Assembly: GCF_036203305.1 (NCBI RefSeq)
Contig: NZ_CP108131.1
Span: 7,254,001-7,318,000, forward strand
Length of the DNA stretch: 64,000 nt
Source of the DNA: Streptomyces sp. NBC_00190
Lineage (GTDB): Bacteria > Actinomycetota > Actinomycetes > Streptomycetales > Streptomycetaceae
Reading direction: 5' to 3'
Shown: one piece after another, positions 17,403-28,947 of the stretch
Layout of the letters: every line of letters starts with the position of its first letter
Numbering within the stretch: position 1 is the first letter of the stretch
Made by a program: the position numbers and the translations under genes
Notes under the pieces: model-generated
Database searches by the model: none
Told to the model about the DNA's origin: nothing
What the model saw: only the letters and a program-made list of their open reading frames with translations

Positions 17403-18281
17403 ATGTACGGATGGTTGGACGGCAACTTCGTCAGCGTCATCGACGGGGTCGCCTTCGGTCTGCTGCTGTTCACGATCGCGGTCGGCCTCTCCCTGGTCTT
17501 CGGCATGATGGACGTGCTCAACCTGGCTCACGGCACGCTCTACCTCGCCGGGGCCTACGTCGCATACGCCCTGTCCGACGGGACCCTTCGGGGCCTGCTC
17601 CTCGCGCTGGCGGCCGGCGTCCTCGTGGGCGCCCTGGGCGGAGCGGCGCTGACGTTCCTCACCCAGCCACTGGCCCGGCGCGGGCACCTCGACCAGGCCG
17701 TGCTGACGCTCGGCATCACCTTCATCGTCGCCGATCTCCTCGCCGCGGCTTTCGGCGGCGAGGTGCTGCCCACCGACCCGCCGACCTCACTGCGCGGGAC
17801 GGTGGACCTCCTCGGCCATGCCTATCCGGTCTACCGGCTCGTGTTCATCGGCGTCGCGACCGGCCTCGCCGCCGCCGTGTACCTCGTGTTCGAGCGCAGC
17901 TCGCTCGGAGCGCTGGTACGGGCCACCGTCGCGGACCGGGACATGGTCCGCGCGCTGGGCGTGGACATACGCAAGGTGCTCTACGGGGTCTTCGCGCTCG
18001 GCGCGGCACTGGCCGTGGTGGGCGGTGTCCTCGGGGCGCCGATCCTGGGTCCCGGCCCGGGTGTCGACGAGACCGTCCTCGTCCTCTCGCTCGTCGTCGT
18101 GGTCGTGGGCGGTCTCGGATCCGTGCGCGGTGCGCTCGCCGGCGCGCTCCTCATCGGCCAGGTGCAGACACTCGGGGTGGCGCTGCTCCCGGAGTACGCC
18201 CCCTTCCTGCTCTTCGGCACCATGCTCGCCGTGCTCGTCATCCGCCCGCACGGCCTGGTCCCGTCGGGGGTGCGCGCATGA
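17403..18281 (+). CDS. livH: Branched-chain amino acid ABC transporter permease LivH-type
   Basis: 292-residue integral membrane protein of the BPD_transp_2 family. It begins with the family pattern DGVAFGLLLFTIAVGLSLVFG and MMDVLNLAHGTLYLAGAYVA, shows about eight hydrophobic helices, and ends RPHGLVPSG as LivH proteins do. The start lies one base after the stop of the binding-protein gene and its stop overlaps livM (ATGA). It forms the heterodimeric channel with LivM. Confidence 0.93.
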   Translation: MYGWLDGNFVSVIDGVAFGLLLFTIAVGLSLVFGMMDVLNLAHGTLYLAGAYVAYALSDGTLRGLLLALAAGVLVGALGGAALTFLTQPLARRGHLDQAVLTLGITFIVADLLAAAFGGEVLPTDPPTSLRGTVDLLGHAYPVYRLVFIGVATGLAAAVYLVFERSSLGALVRATVADRDMVRALGVDIRKVLYGVFALGAALAVVGGVLGAPILGPGPGVDETVLVLSLVVVVVGGLGSVRGALAGALLIGQVQTLGVALLPEYAPFLLFGTMLAVLVIRPHGLVPSGVRA

Positions 18282-19255
18282 GCCCGTCCGGATCCGACGG
18301 ATCCGCCGCACGGCGGCTGTCCATGACCGCCCTCGCCCTCGGGCTCGCGGCGGCCCCCTTCGTCCTGGGCCCGTACGCCATCGGCACCCTGTCGCGGATC
18401 CTGGTGTTCGCCCTACTCGCGATCAGCGTGAACCTGCTCACCGGCCTGACCGGACTGCCGACCCTCGGCCAGTCGGCCTACTTCGGCGTCGGCGCCTATA
18501 CGGCGGCCATCGTCGCGACGCGGCTCACCGACGTGGGGGTACTCCAACTGCTCATCGCCGCCGGAGTCTCCGCGCTGGTGGCCGTGCCCACGGGATGGCT
18601 GGCGGTGCGGGCCCGGGGCGTGGTGTTCCTGATGCTGACGCTGGCCATCGGCGAAATCGCCTACAGTGCCGCCGTCAACTGGAAGTCGCTGACGAACGGC
18701 ACCGACGGCGTGTCCGGCATCCCGCCCGTCGTACCGCTGCCGGGCATGTCCGCGCTGGAGCTCGACGGGCTGGTGTACTTCTACGTCCTGGCCGTGTTCC
18801 TGGTGCTCTTCGCGGCCGTCTCCCGCCTGGGCTCGACACCGTTCGCCCTTGCCCTGCGCGGGATCCGCGACAACGAACGCCGCATGAGCGCGATCGGGTA
18901 CCCCACCCGACGGTACGCCCTGGCCGTCTACTGCGGCGCCGGTGCGCTGGCCGGCGTCGCCGGCGGCCTGTGGGTGTCGGTGCAGCGGTTCGTCTCGCCC
19001 GGCGACGCGGGATTCGAGATCGCCGCGCTGGCCCTGCTCGCCGTCGTCATCGGCGGCTCCGGCTCGATGTGGGGGGCTTGTGCCGGAGCCGCGCTCGTCT
19101 GGCTCACCCGCGACTACCTCGGAAACCTCGAAGCCGTCGCGGGACGCGGGCCGCTGCTGCTCGGACTGTTCTTCGTCATCGCCGTCTACGTGCTGCCCCG
19201 AGGGCTGGCCGGCGTACGGCTCCCGCTCAAGCTGCCCCGGAAGAGGACGGCGTGA
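18278..19255 (+). CDS. livM: Branched-chain amino acid ABC transporter permease LivM-type
   Basis: 325-residue permease of the same fold as LivH, with the LivM hallmarks LLTGLTGLPTLGQSAYFGVGAY, a long central helix pair, ALRGIRDNERRMSAIGY (the cytoplasmic coupling loop contacting the ATPases) and GGSGSMWGACAGA. The ATG overlaps the livH stop and its TGA overlaps the GTG of the next ATPase gene. Complete. Confidence 0.93.
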   Translation: MSPSGSDGSAARRLSMTALALGLAAAPFVLGPYAIGTLSRILVFALLAISVNLLTGLTGLPTLGQSAYFGVGAYTAAIVATRLTDVGVLQLLIAAGVSALVAVPTGWLAVRARGVVFLMLTLAIGEIAYSAAVNWKSLTNGTDGVSGIPPVVPLPGMSALELDGLVYFYVLAVFLVLFAAVSRLGSTPFALALRGIRDNERRMSAIGYPTRRYALAVYCGAGALAGVAGGLWVSVQRFVSPGDAGFEIAALALLAVVIGGSGSMWGACAGAALVWLTRDYLGNLEAVAGRGPLLLGLFFVIAVYVLPRGLAGVRLPLKLPRKRTA

Positions 19256-20013
19256 CAGAACGCGATCTACTGGAACTACGCCGGGTGTCCCGGCACTTCG
19301 GCTCCTTCCGGGCCTTGGACGAGGTCGATCTCACCGTGCGCCAGGGTGCCAGGCACGCGATCATCGGACCGAACGGCGCGGGCAAATCGACGCTGTTCGG
19401 CCTGATCTCGGGAACGCTGTCGGCGACCGGCGGAACGATCCTCGTCGACGGGCAGGACGTGACCCGGCTGCCCGTGGACCGCCGGGTCGGGCTCGGTGTC
19501 GCCGCGACGTTCCAGCACTCCAGTCTCTTCATGCGGGAGACCGTGCTGGAGAACGTCCTGCTCGCCGTGTTGCGCCGGGCCGGTGCCGGACTCGGCGGCT
19601 GGCGGAGGGTGAGTGCCCGGACGGCGGCGGTCGAGCAGGCGCGGACGCTGCTGGCGCGGGTGGGGCTGCCCACCCGGCACGACGTCCTGGCTGCCGCCCT
19701 CTCGCACGGCGAACGGCGGCAGCTGGAGGTCGCCGTCGCCCTGGCCACCGAACCCCGGCTGCTGTTGCTGGACGAGCCGGCCGCCGGGATGTCTCCGGCG
19801 GAGACGGCGCGACTCACCGAACTCGTCGCCGCCCTGCCTGCCGAAGTGACGGTGCTCCTGATCGAACACGACCTCGACATGGTCTTCGAGCTCGCCGACA
19901 CGGTGACGGTCATGCACCTCGGCAGACACCTGAAAACAGGCTCCCCGGACGAGGTGCGGGCCTCCAGTGAGGTCCAGAGCGCCTACCTCGGCACGATGGA
20001 GGGCGCCTCGTGA
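19252..20013 (+). CDS. livG: ABC transporter ATP-binding protein LivG-type
   Basis: 253-residue ATPase. Walker A is GPNGAGKST, the Q-loop lies in ATFQHSSLF, the signature is LSHGERRQLE, Walker B is LLLLDEPAAGMSP and the switch is IEHDLDMV. LSHGE in place of LSGGQ is normal for LivG. It has the longer LivG-type insertion between the Q-loop and signature. The GTG start is coupled to livM and its stop is coupled to livF. Confidence 0.93.
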   Translation: MTERDLLELRRVSRHFGSFRALDEVDLTVRQGARHAIIGPNGAGKSTLFGLISGTLSATGGTILVDGQDVTRLPVDRRVGLGVAATFQHSSLFMRETVLENVLLAVLRRAGAGLGGWRRVSARTAAVEQARTLLARVGLPTRHDVLAAALSHGERRQLEVAVALATEPRLLLLDEPAAGMSPAETARLTELVAALPAEVTVLLIEHDLDMVFELADTVTVMHLGRHLKTGSPDEVRASSEVQSAYLGTMEGAS

Positions 20014-20717
20014 AGCCGTTCTTCAGCATTCGAAGCCTGAGCTCCGGCTACGCCGACGGCGTGGTCCTGGGTGGTGTCGATCTCGACCTCGACGAAGGCG
20101 AGATCGTCGCGGTCCTCGGCCGCAATGGGGTCGGCAAGACCACCCTCATCTCGACCGTCATGGGTTTCGTCCGGCCGTACGAAGGCAGCGTCACCCTCGG
20201 CGGGCGGGAGATCGCCGGATCCCGCGTCGATGTGATCGCCCGGGCCGGGGTGGGTGTCGTACCGCAGGGGCGCCGGGTCTTCGCACCGCTGACCGTGGCG
20301 GAGCACCTGGCGATCGCGTCGAGGCGTTCGACCCGGGGCCCGTGGACGAGGGCCCGCATCCTCGACCTGCTTCCGCGGCTGGGGGAGCGGCTCGGGCACC
20401 GCGGTGACCAGCTCTCCGGCGGGGAACAGCAGATGCTCGCGATCGCCCGGTCCCTGCTGGGGAATCCGCGTCTCCTGCTCCTCGACGAGCCGTCCGACGG
20501 CCTCGCCCCCGCGATCGTCGCGCAAGTGGGTGAGGTCATTCGCGAGGTGAGCGTGCAGGGCATGACGGTGGTCCTCGTCGAACAGAACCTGGGGCTCGCC
20601 TTCTCCGTCGCCCGGAACGTGGCGGTCATGCAGAAGGGCCGCATCGTCCACGAGGCGGCCTGCGCGGAATTCCGATCCAGTCCGGAAGACCGGCGGCGTC
20701 TGCTGGGCGTCGACTGA
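20010..20717 (+). CDS. livF: ABC transporter ATP-binding protein LivF-type
   Basis: 235-residue ATPase paired with LivG. Walker A is GRNGVGKTT, the family block VVPQGRRVFAPLTVAEHL is present, the signature is LSGGEQQMLAIAR, Walker B is LLLLDEPSDGLAP, and the switch region is VEQNLGLAF. The GTG start overlaps livG by four bases. Last gene of the importer operon; a hairpin follows about 90 bp downstream. Confidence 0.93.
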   Translation: MKPFFSIRSLSSGYADGVVLGGVDLDLDEGEIVAVLGRNGVGKTTLISTVMGFVRPYEGSVTLGGREIAGSRVDVIARAGVGVVPQGRRVFAPLTVAEHLAIASRRSTRGPWTRARILDLLPRLGERLGHRGDQLSGGEQQMLAIARSLLGNPRLLLLDEPSDGLAPAIVAQVGEVIREVSVQGMTVVLVEQNLGLAFSVARNVAVMQKGRIVHEAACAEFRSSPEDRRRLLGVD

Positions 20718-21232
20718 CCGCGCGGAGGTGATCGCCGACTGGGTCACTCCCGCCGGTGCAGCCGGTGCACCCGACGCGGTCGGGCCCGGTAGCGGCCCGG
20801 CCGCGGCCCGCGGGACGAGCACCGAGGGGCTCGTCCCGCAGGCGCTCTCTGGCCACCCGCCAGGCAACGCGCGCCCGGCGGTACGTCCCCGGCCCCGCTC
20901 ACGTGCCCCGGCCCGAGGGGTGCAAGGCTGGCGGTCTCAGCTGGGCCGGCGTGGTGAGCTGGGTGCCGACGCTCTGGCAGGCGTGGGGCGAATCATCATT
21001 TAGGCTTCAAGGTGGCCGCGGGGCGGTGGCTCGCCGTATGCGGCAGCCGCGGAACGGCCGACCCGGCCGTTCGAGTGGGCGGCCTGCGTCGGGTCCTTGG
21101 TCCGGACTCAGGACCCCATGGCGCTGATCATGAATGTCCTGGGGCTTCGGGTGACCGCCCGCATGCCTCTCAGGGGTATCGGGTGCCCAGCCGTCCCCCG
21201 CGAACATGAAGACCCCCAGGGAGAAGTGAGGT
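20718..21232. other. Intergenic region after liv operon
   Basis: 515 bp with no gene I can support. It contains the terminator-like hairpin at 20810-20839. Open frames across it are Ala/Pro/Arg-rich without family signal. The promoter of the downstream kinase gene must lie in the right half, but no clear -35/-10 was seen. Confidence 0.5.
20810..20839 (+). terminator. Stem-loop terminator of the liv operon
   Basis: A perfect 11-bp stem, GCGGGACGAGC with GCTCGTCCCGC, closes on an 8-base loop 92 bp past the livF stop. No T-tract. Confidence 0.65.
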
Positions 21233-21895
21233 ATGCCGGTGATCTGCGTCGGAGGCATGATCGGAATCGGCAAGACGAGCGTGGCCGAGCTGATCGCCAA
21301 GGAGTTGGGCAGCGAGGTCTTCTACGAGAGCGTGGAAGACAATCCGATCCTTCCTCTCTTCTATACGGCGAGCCCGGAGGAGATCCAGGCGAAGCGTTAC
21401 CCCTTCCTGCTCCAGCTCTACTTCCTGCAGACCCGGTTCGCCTCGATCAAGGAGGCGTACAAGCAGGGCGACAACGTCCTCGACCGGTCCATCTACGAGG
21501 ACTGGTACTTCGCCAAGGTCAATCACGATCTGGGCCGGATCAGCTCCCTCGAGATGCGGGTGTACGAGGGGCTGCTCGAAGAGATGATGCGCGAGATCGA
21601 CGGCCTGCCGTACCGCAAGGCACCCGATCTCATGGTCTACCTCAAGGCGGACTTCGAGACGGTGCTGTACCGCATCGGGCTGCGGGGCCGCGATTTCGAG
21701 CAGGACGACAGCCTCGTCGAGTACTACCGGACGCTGTGGTCCGGCTACGACGACTGGGTGCACAAGCACTACTCGGCCAGCGAGGTCCTCGTCGTCGACA
21801 TGAACCACACCGATGTGGTGAACAACCCCGACGACGCGGCCCGCGTGGCGCGAGAGATCAGGGACGCCGTGGCCGCGGCCAGGGCACGGAACTGA
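21233..21895 (+). CDS. Deoxynucleoside kinase (dGK/dAK family)
   Basis: 220-residue P-loop kinase that phosphorylates deoxynucleosides to 5'-monophosphates in nucleotide salvage. The P-loop is GMIGIGKTS (residues 8-16), the DRS motif lies in NVLDRSIYEDWYF, and a LID-like arginine-containing segment is GLRGRDFEQ. The length equals bacterial dGK/dAK enzymes. The ATG has GTGAGG immediately upstream as ribosome site. It stands alone, without an operon partner. Confidence 0.9.
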   Translation: MPVICVGGMIGIGKTSVAELIAKELGSEVFYESVEDNPILPLFYTASPEEIQAKRYPFLLQLYFLQTRFASIKEAYKQGDNVLDRSIYEDWYFAKVNHDLGRISSLEMRVYEGLLEEMMREIDGLPYRKAPDLMVYLKADFETVLYRIGLRGRDFEQDDSLVEYYRTLWSGYDDWVHKHYSASEVLVVDMNHTDVVNNPDDAARVAREIRDAVAAARARN

Positions 21896-22220
21896 AGCCG
21901 TCCCACGCGAGTGCCTCCCCGCGGAGATCCTGGCCGCGCTGACCGTCACGGACGAGGACCGGGACCTCTTCCGCCGCGACGACGTACCGCCGAAGGCGTC
22001 AGTGGTGGGTTGGAGAAGTCACGGGGTGTCCCTTGGTTGCCGCGTCAACCCTTGTTCTGCTCGACGTGCAGATGGATCGGCCCCCGGAGCACGGGGCTGC
22101 GCCGGTACGGCGGCGGGTAGGTGACGAGCCGGGGTCGGTTGAGGCTGCGTATCCCCGGCTCGTCCGCGGCGAACTCGGCTGCGGTCATCCTTGGTTGTCC
22201 CTCTGGACGGGTACGCAGAG
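21896..22220. other. Gap holding possible gene scraps
   Basis: 325 bp between the kinase gene and the GH15 remnant. Two short protein-like readings exist: on the plus strand near 21910-22005 (PAEILAALTVTDEDRDLFRR) and on the minus strand 22045-22188, a 47-codon frame from ATG with many Pro/Arg (LVTYPPPYRRSPVLRG). I recognise neither. They may be eroded gene ends like the neighbouring GH15 tail. Confidence 0.35.
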
Positions 22221-22361
22221 TCAAGCGTCAGCCCTGCGCTTCGCGTCGAGTGCCTCGTCGAGGGTGAAGGCGGCCATGATGAGGGACAGGTGGGTGAACG
22301 CCTGGGGGAAGTTGCCCAGTTGTTCCCCTGTCGGACCGATCTCCTCGGCGAACCTGTGGTG
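22221..22361 (-). pseudogene. C-terminal remnant of a glycoside hydrolase family 15 protein
   Basis: About 46 codons ending in a stop read [20 protein letters not shown] then [12 protein letters not shown], the conserved C-terminal signature of GH15 glucoamylase/trehalase-like proteins ([22 protein letters not shown]). Full-length proteins are about 600 residues; the sequence immediately upstream belongs to no GH15 frame. It is a truncated fragment at the edge of the metal/sulfur region. Confidence 0.78.
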
Positions 22362-22440
22362 GAGTGAGGGACTCGCGGCCGGTCGTATTTCCCGGCGTGG
22401 GACGCAAGCGAGAGTGGCGCGCCGGGGCTGAGCCGGTTGG

Positions 22441-24861
22441 CTAGTCCCGGCCGTCGTCCCCGCCCGCTGGATCCGATTGCTCACGGCGGGGCAGGTGGAG
22501 GCGTTTGAGCGCGAGCGCGTTGACGGCGACGATGATGCTGGACCCGGACATGGACAGGGCGGCGATCTCGGGGCGGAGGATCAGGCCCGTGGCGGGTTCG
22601 AAGACCCCGGCGGCGACGGGCAGGGCGACGGCGTTGTAGCCGATGGCCCAGCCGAGGTTCTGGCGCATCTTGCGCAGGGTGCCCCGGCCGATGCGCAGGG
22701 CGGTGGGGACGTCCAGGGGGTCGGAGCGCATCAGGACGAGGTCGGCGGCCTCGATGGCGACGTCGGTGCCGGCGCCGATCGCGATGCCCACGTCGGCTTG
22801 GGCGAGGGCGGGCGCGTCGTTGACACCGTCACCGACCATGGCCACCGTGCGGCCGCCCTGCTGGAGTTCGCTGATCTTGGCGGCCTTGTCGCCGGGGAGG
22901 ACGTCGGCGATGACGGTGTTGATGCCCAGGCGCTGAGCGATCCGTTCGGCGGTCGCCCGGTTGTCGCCCGTGAGCATGACGACCTCGACGCCGAGGCTGT
23001 GGAGGTCGGCCACCGCTGCGGCGGAGGTCTCCCGCAGCGCGTCGGCGATCCCGATCAGGGCCGCCACCCGGCCGTCGACGGCGGCGATGACGACAGTGCG
23101 GCCGGTGGCGACCAGCTCCTCGCGCCGGCCGCCCAGGGCCCCGAGGTCGACGCCTTCACGTTCGCTCAGGCGGCGGTTGCCGACCGCGACCCGGTGGCCG
23201 TCGACCACGGCCGTCGCACCGTGGCCCGGTACGTTCTCGAAGTGGCGGGCCTGCGCCGCGGCGACGCCGCGCGTGGCGGCGTACCGTACGACCGCAGCAG
23301 CCAGCGGATGCTCGGATTCCCGCTCGACGGCCGCGATCAGCCGCAGCACGTCCTCGTCGCCGCCGCGGACGCTGATCACGTCGGTGACTTCGGGTTCGCC
23401 TTTGGTGAGGGTGCCGGTCTTGTCCATGACGACAGTGCGGACACCCGCGGACGCCTCCAGGGACATGGCGTTCTTGAACAGCACGCCCCGCCGGGCGCCC
23501 AGCCCGGTCCCGACCATGATCGCGGTGGGGGTGGCCAGGCCCAGTGCGTCCGGGCAGGTGATGACGACCACGGTGATGGCGAAGAGCATGGCTTCGCTGA
23601 AGGGCCTGTCGGTGGCGAGCAGCCATACGGACAGGGTGAGGGCGCCGCCGACGAGCGCGACGAGGACGAGCCAGAAGGCGGCCCGGTCGGCGAGCCGCTG
23701 GCCGGGGGCCTTGGAATTCTGGGCCTCCTGGACGAGCTGGACGATCTGGGCCAGTGCCGTGTCCGCACCGACCCTGGTCGCCCGCACCCGCAGCGTGCCG
23801 TTGGCGTTGAGGGTGGCGCCGACCACCGGGGAGCCGGGGCCCTTGTGCACGGGCATGCTCTCCCCGGTCACGGTCGACTCGTCGACCTCGCTCTCGCCCT
23901 CCTCCACGACCCCGTCCGCGGCGATCTTCGTACCGGGGCGTACGAGCAGCAGATCCCCGACGAGGACCTCGGCGGTGGCGACCTCCACGGGCCGGCCGTC
24001 CCGAAGAACCACGGCCTTCGACGGGGCAAGGTCCAGGAGCGTGCGAACGGCATCGTTGGCGCCGCCGCGGGCACGCATCTCGAACCAGTGGCCCAGCAGG
24101 ACGAAGGAGGCCAGCACGGTGGCCGCCTCGTAGAAGACGTCCCCGCCCCCGGTGAGGGTGACGACGAGGGAGTACAGCCAGCCGGCACCGACGGCGACCG
24201 CCACGAGCACCATCATGTCCAACGTACGGGCACGCAGGGCCCGGACAGCGCCCACGAAGAAGATCGAGCACGAGTAGAAGATCACCGGCAGGCTCAGCAA
24301 CAGTGCCCACACGTCCTGGCGCAAGCCGAACGGAACGGGCGCGTGCCAGCCGAAGACCTCCTCGCCGATCGGCGACCAGACCACGATCGGGACGGAGAAC
24401 GCCACCGCGACAAGGAAGCGGTTCCGCATGTCGGTGACCATCGCGGCCATCGACATCTCGCCGTGCCCGCCGTGCTCGCCGTATTCCGTCGCCTCGTCGG
24501 GCGAACGCGTGCCTGCCGCCGTCACGGGCGTCGTGCGAGGGCGCTCCGGCGCAGCCGTGGAACCGGGCGGGTCCGGTTCCTGCATCGGATCACAGATGTG
24601 CGAGGGAACCGACTGGCCGGCGCAGTGGTAACCGCATTCGGTCACCCAGTCGCGCAGCTCGGCGAGTGAGGTCCGCCGCGGGTCGAAGACGACTGTGGCC
24701 GACTGCGCCACGGGGTTGACCTCAACGTCGAGCACGCCGGGTCGGCGGCCGAGTACGGCCGCGACGGTGCCCTGCTGGCTCGCGCACACCATGCCCCGCA
24801 CATCCAGCACCGCCGTGCTGCGCTCCTTGCCCGTGGTGCGGTGGTCCGCGGGGTGCGCCAT
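22441..24861 (-). CDS. Heavy-metal P1B-type ATPase, copper-like, with CPD motif
   Basis: 806-residue ion-pumping ATPase. The N-terminal heavy-metal-associated domain is at residues 15-75, but its site reads GMVCASQ (Cys26, Gln29), so the second Cys of GMxCxxC is missing. A His-rich linker ([10 protein letters not shown]) precedes the membrane helices. The actuator TGES is at 332-335, the phosphorylation site DKTGT at 480-484, and the SEHPLAAAV nucleotide motif and [10 protein letters not shown] are present. The membrane metal motif is CPD at 436-438 in [12 protein letters not shown], where Cu(I) pumps have CPC. The other Cu(I)-type determinants (GYN, MSGSS) are present. The ATG 24861 is chosen over a GTG four codons upstream that abuts the GGGAG site. 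It lies 182 bp after the cstR-like gene on the same strand. The transported metal is uncertain. Confidence 0.9.
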   Translation of the reverse strand: MAHPADHRTTGKERSTAVLDVRGMVCASQQGTVAAVLGRRPGVLDVEVNPVAQSATVVFDPRRTSLAELRDWVTECGYHCAGQSVPSHICDPMQEPDPPGSTAAPERPRTTPVTAAGTRSPDEATEYGEHGGHGEMSMAAMVTDMRNRFLVAVAFSVPIVVWSPIGEEVFGWHAPVPFGLRQDVWALLLSLPVIFYSCSIFFVGAVRALRARTLDMMVLVAVAVGAGWLYSLVVTLTGGGDVFYEAATVLASFVLLGHWFEMRARGGANDAVRTLLDLAPSKAVVLRDGRPVEVATAEVLVGDLLLVRPGTKIAADGVVEEGESEVDESTVTGESMPVHKGPGSPVVGATLNANGTLRVRATRVGADTALAQIVQLVQEAQNSKAPGQRLADRAAFWLVLVALVGGALTLSVWLLATDRPFSEAMLFAITVVVITCPDALGLATPTAIMVGTGLGARRGVLFKNAMSLEASAGVRTVVMDKTGTLTKGEPEVTDVISVRGGDEDVLRLIAAVERESEHPLAAAVVRYAATRGVAAAQARHFENVPGHGATAVVDGHRVAVGNRRLSEREGVDLGALGGRREELVATGRTVVIAAVDGRVAALIGIADALRETSAAAVADLHSLGVEVVMLTGDNRATAERIAQRLGINTVIADVLPGDKAAKISELQQGGRTVAMVGDGVNDAPALAQADVGIAIGAGTDVAIEAADLVLMRSDPLDVPTALRIGRGTLRKMRQNLGWAIGYNAVALPVAAGVFEPATGLILRPEIAALSMSGSSIIVAVNALALKRLHLPRREQSDPAGGDDGRD

Positions 24862-25043
24862 GCCCTCGTTCACCTCCCGGCCGGGTTCGGCTCCGCCTGT
24901 ACAGCAGCCTGCGCTCCTGGTGAGGGCGCCGCAACGGCTGCTGCGGCACCGTGGGGCAACCCCACGGTGATCGCCGACGGCGGGAGAGAGGTGCGCGGAG
25001 CCGCCAAGGCGGCACTACGGGGCGTGCACCTTCCGGATGGGTG

Positions 25044-27153
<2,110 letters not shown>

Positions 27154-27194
27154 CATCGGGTCCTTCGCTCGTGGGGAACGGGGAGGGCGAGTCG

Positions 27195-28574
27195 TCAGCT
27201 GTTTTCGGAACGGGGTCCGGTGACCATCGGGAGGCCCGCGCTCCGGGCGGCGTCGAAGGAGTCGTCGACGGCCACGACATCGCGTCCGGCTGCGTCGAGC
27301 AGGGAGGCGGCGATCCCCGCGCGCATTCCGCCCGCGCAGTGGACCCACACCACTCCGGTCGGCACCTCGCCCTGGCGTCGGTGGAGCTGGTGGATCGGGA
27401 TGTGCACCGAATCCTTGATCCATCCATCCGCGCGTTCGGAGTCCCGTCGTACGTCCAGCACGATCCGGTGCTCGTAGGGGTCCAGAGCGGCGAGGTCGGC
27501 GAACGTGGCCCGTGGGAAGTCCCGCAGCTCTTCGTTCGCAGAGATCCACTCGGCAGGCTCTCCGGTGGCAGCGGCGGCCGGGCGGTCGATTCCGACCCGG
27601 GCCAGTTCCCGCTGAGCCTTCGCCAGCTGCTCGGGGGATTCCGCGAGGAGCGTGACGGGCTTGCCCCAGGGGATCAGCCACGCGAGGTAGGCCGCGATCT
27701 TCCCGTCGGCCTCGAAGTTGTACGTTCCCGCTACGTGGCCCTGGGCGAAGGCGATGCGGTTGCGCAGGTCGACCACCCACTCCCCGGCGGACAGGCGGGC
27801 CGCGATATCGGCGGCGTCCGCCACGGGGGGAGCGGTGAGGTCGACCGGAGCCGGCCCCGCGGCGTTCGTCGGTCCCATGTGTGCGTAATACGCGGGCACG
27901 TCGTCGAGCCCGGCCAACAGGGCGGCGACGAAGGTGTCGACGTCCTGGACGAGCGCGTCGTTGCCCGCCTTCTCCTTGCCGATGGTGGTGGCGTCCCCGT
28001 CGGCCTGGGCGGAGGAGCAGAAGCTCCCGAACCCGTGGGTGGGCAGTACCTCGGTCTCGTCCGGCAGTTCGGCGGCCAGCCGGTGCGCGGAGGCGTGCTG
28101 GGCGCGGGCCAGCTCCTCGGTCAGGCGGGGCTCGACCAGGTCCGGCCGTCCCACCGTACCGATCAGCAGGGAACCCCCGGTGAACACGGCGACGGCTGCC
28201 CCCTGTTCCTCCAGTACGTAGGAGGTGTGGTGCGGGGTGTGGCCGGGGGTGGCCAGGGCCCGCAGCGTGATTCCGTCGTCCACGGCGAAGGTGTCGCCGT
28301 CATGGACGGGGGTGCGGGCGAAGGACACCCGGGCCGCGGCGGGCACGTGGTAGACCGCGCCGGTGAGGCGGGCCAGGTCCAGGCCGCCGGTGACGTAGTC
28401 GTTGTGGACATGCGTCTCCACGACGTGGGAGATCCGTACGCCGTGCCGGGCCGCCACGGCGAGTACCTGGTCGACGTCGCGCGGCGGATCCACCGCCACG
28501 GCCGTGTGGGCACCGCCCGCCAGGTAGCTGCGGTTGCCGAGCCCTTCCAGATCAAGGGTGTCGATGAAGAACAC
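27195..28574 (-). CDS. CstB-like persulfide dioxygenase/rhodanese fusion
   Basis: 459 residues. The N-terminal metallo-beta-lactamase domain (1-240) contains THVHNDY (H55, H57, D59), GHTPHH (H112) and PTHG (H180). Two rhodanese domains follow: a Cys-less one at about 255-340 (VVDLRNRIAFAQGH) and a second at about 355-459 with active Cys413 in VHCAGGMRAG. This MBL-rhodanese layout is that of CstB, which oxidises persulfides and yields thiosulfate. Two usual MBL residues differ: the His after D59 is Tyr60, and TGD is TGG at 132-134. The GTG start follows AAGGAG by 8 bases. It is the first gene of the operon and carries two operator palindromes upstream. Confidence 0.88.
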   Translation of the reverse strand: MFFIDTLDLEGLGNRSYLAGGAHTAVAVDPPRDVDQVLAVAARHGVRISHVVETHVHNDYVTGGLDLARLTGAVYHVPAAARVSFARTPVHDGDTFAVDDGITLRALATPGHTPHHTSYVLEEQGAAVAVFTGGSLLIGTVGRPDLVEPRLTEELARAQHASAHRLAAELPDETEVLPTHGFGSFCSSAQADGDATTIGKEKAGNDALVQDVDTFVAALLAGLDDVPAYYAHMGPTNAAGPAPVDLTAPPVADAADIAARLSAGEWVVDLRNRIAFAQGHVAGTYNFEADGKIAAYLAWLIPWGKPVTLLAESPEQLAKAQRELARVGIDRPAAAATGEPAEWISANEELRDFPRATFADLAALDPYEHRIVLDVRRDSERADGWIKDSVHIPIHQLHRRQGEVPTGVVWVHCAGGMRAGIAASLLDAAGRDVVAVDDSFDAARSAGLPMVTGPRSENS

Positions 28575-28598
28575 GCTGTCGCTCCTTCTCGCGAGAAT

Positions 28599-28612
28599 TA
28601 CCCCCGGGGGTA
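28599..28612. promoter_or_regulatory. CstR-type operator 1 upstream of persulfide operon
   Basis: A perfect palindrome TACCCCCGGGGGTA, 25 bp before the GTG start of the CstB-like gene. It is the same motif as the cstR upstream site. Confidence 0.85.
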
Positions 28613-28632
28613 TATCTCGAGCGTAGCATCAG

Positions 28633-28646
28633 TACCCCCGGGGGTA
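28633..28646. promoter_or_regulatory. CstR-type operator 2 upstream of persulfide operon
   Basis: A second identical TACCCCCGGGGGTA, 34 bp from operator 1 centre to centre. Two sites about three helical turns apart would let repressor tetramers lie on the same DNA face and flank the promoter. Confidence 0.85.
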
Positions 28647-28947
28647 TATTTCGGCGTTCGGCTGTCTCCCGTGTGAGCTGCGGCTGTACCCGGAGCTCAC
28701 CGGGGCGCGGAGCCTCGACCCTGCTGTGTTCCCCGCAGGGTCGGCCCTCTACGCGGCGAGCCGAGCTGTGCGAGCGGCTGGGACCGATGCCTGTGGTCCT
28801 GCGGCGCACGGTGGGCGGTCACTCGCGCGGCACGAAGCAGACTGACGTGCTTCCCGCGCCGGTGACACCGGCGCGCTCAAGGTCTCGCCGGGCGGACCGC
28901 CGCACGCGGGGCCGGACCCAGTGGACCGCACCGTCCGACGACAGACC
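28647..28947. other. Intergenic region between cst operon and arsR
   Basis: 301 bp upstream of the cst operon and downstream of the first arsR gene. Apart from the operators at its left edge I see no gene, and no hairpin strong enough to call a terminator for arsR. Confidence 0.5.

Noticed and set aside
17411..20013. Long alternative plus-strand frames over livH, livM and livG
   Set aside because: The real genes are recognisable in the other frames with four-base overlaps; the long alternative frames are +1/+2 shadows.
20728..21003. 91-codon frame after livF
   Set aside because: Low-complexity Ala/Pro/Arg composition, overlaps the terminator hairpin and has no family signal.
22477..24669. 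730-codon plus-strand frame over the P-type ATPase
   Set aside because: Antisense shadow; all P-type ATPase motifs are on the minus strand.
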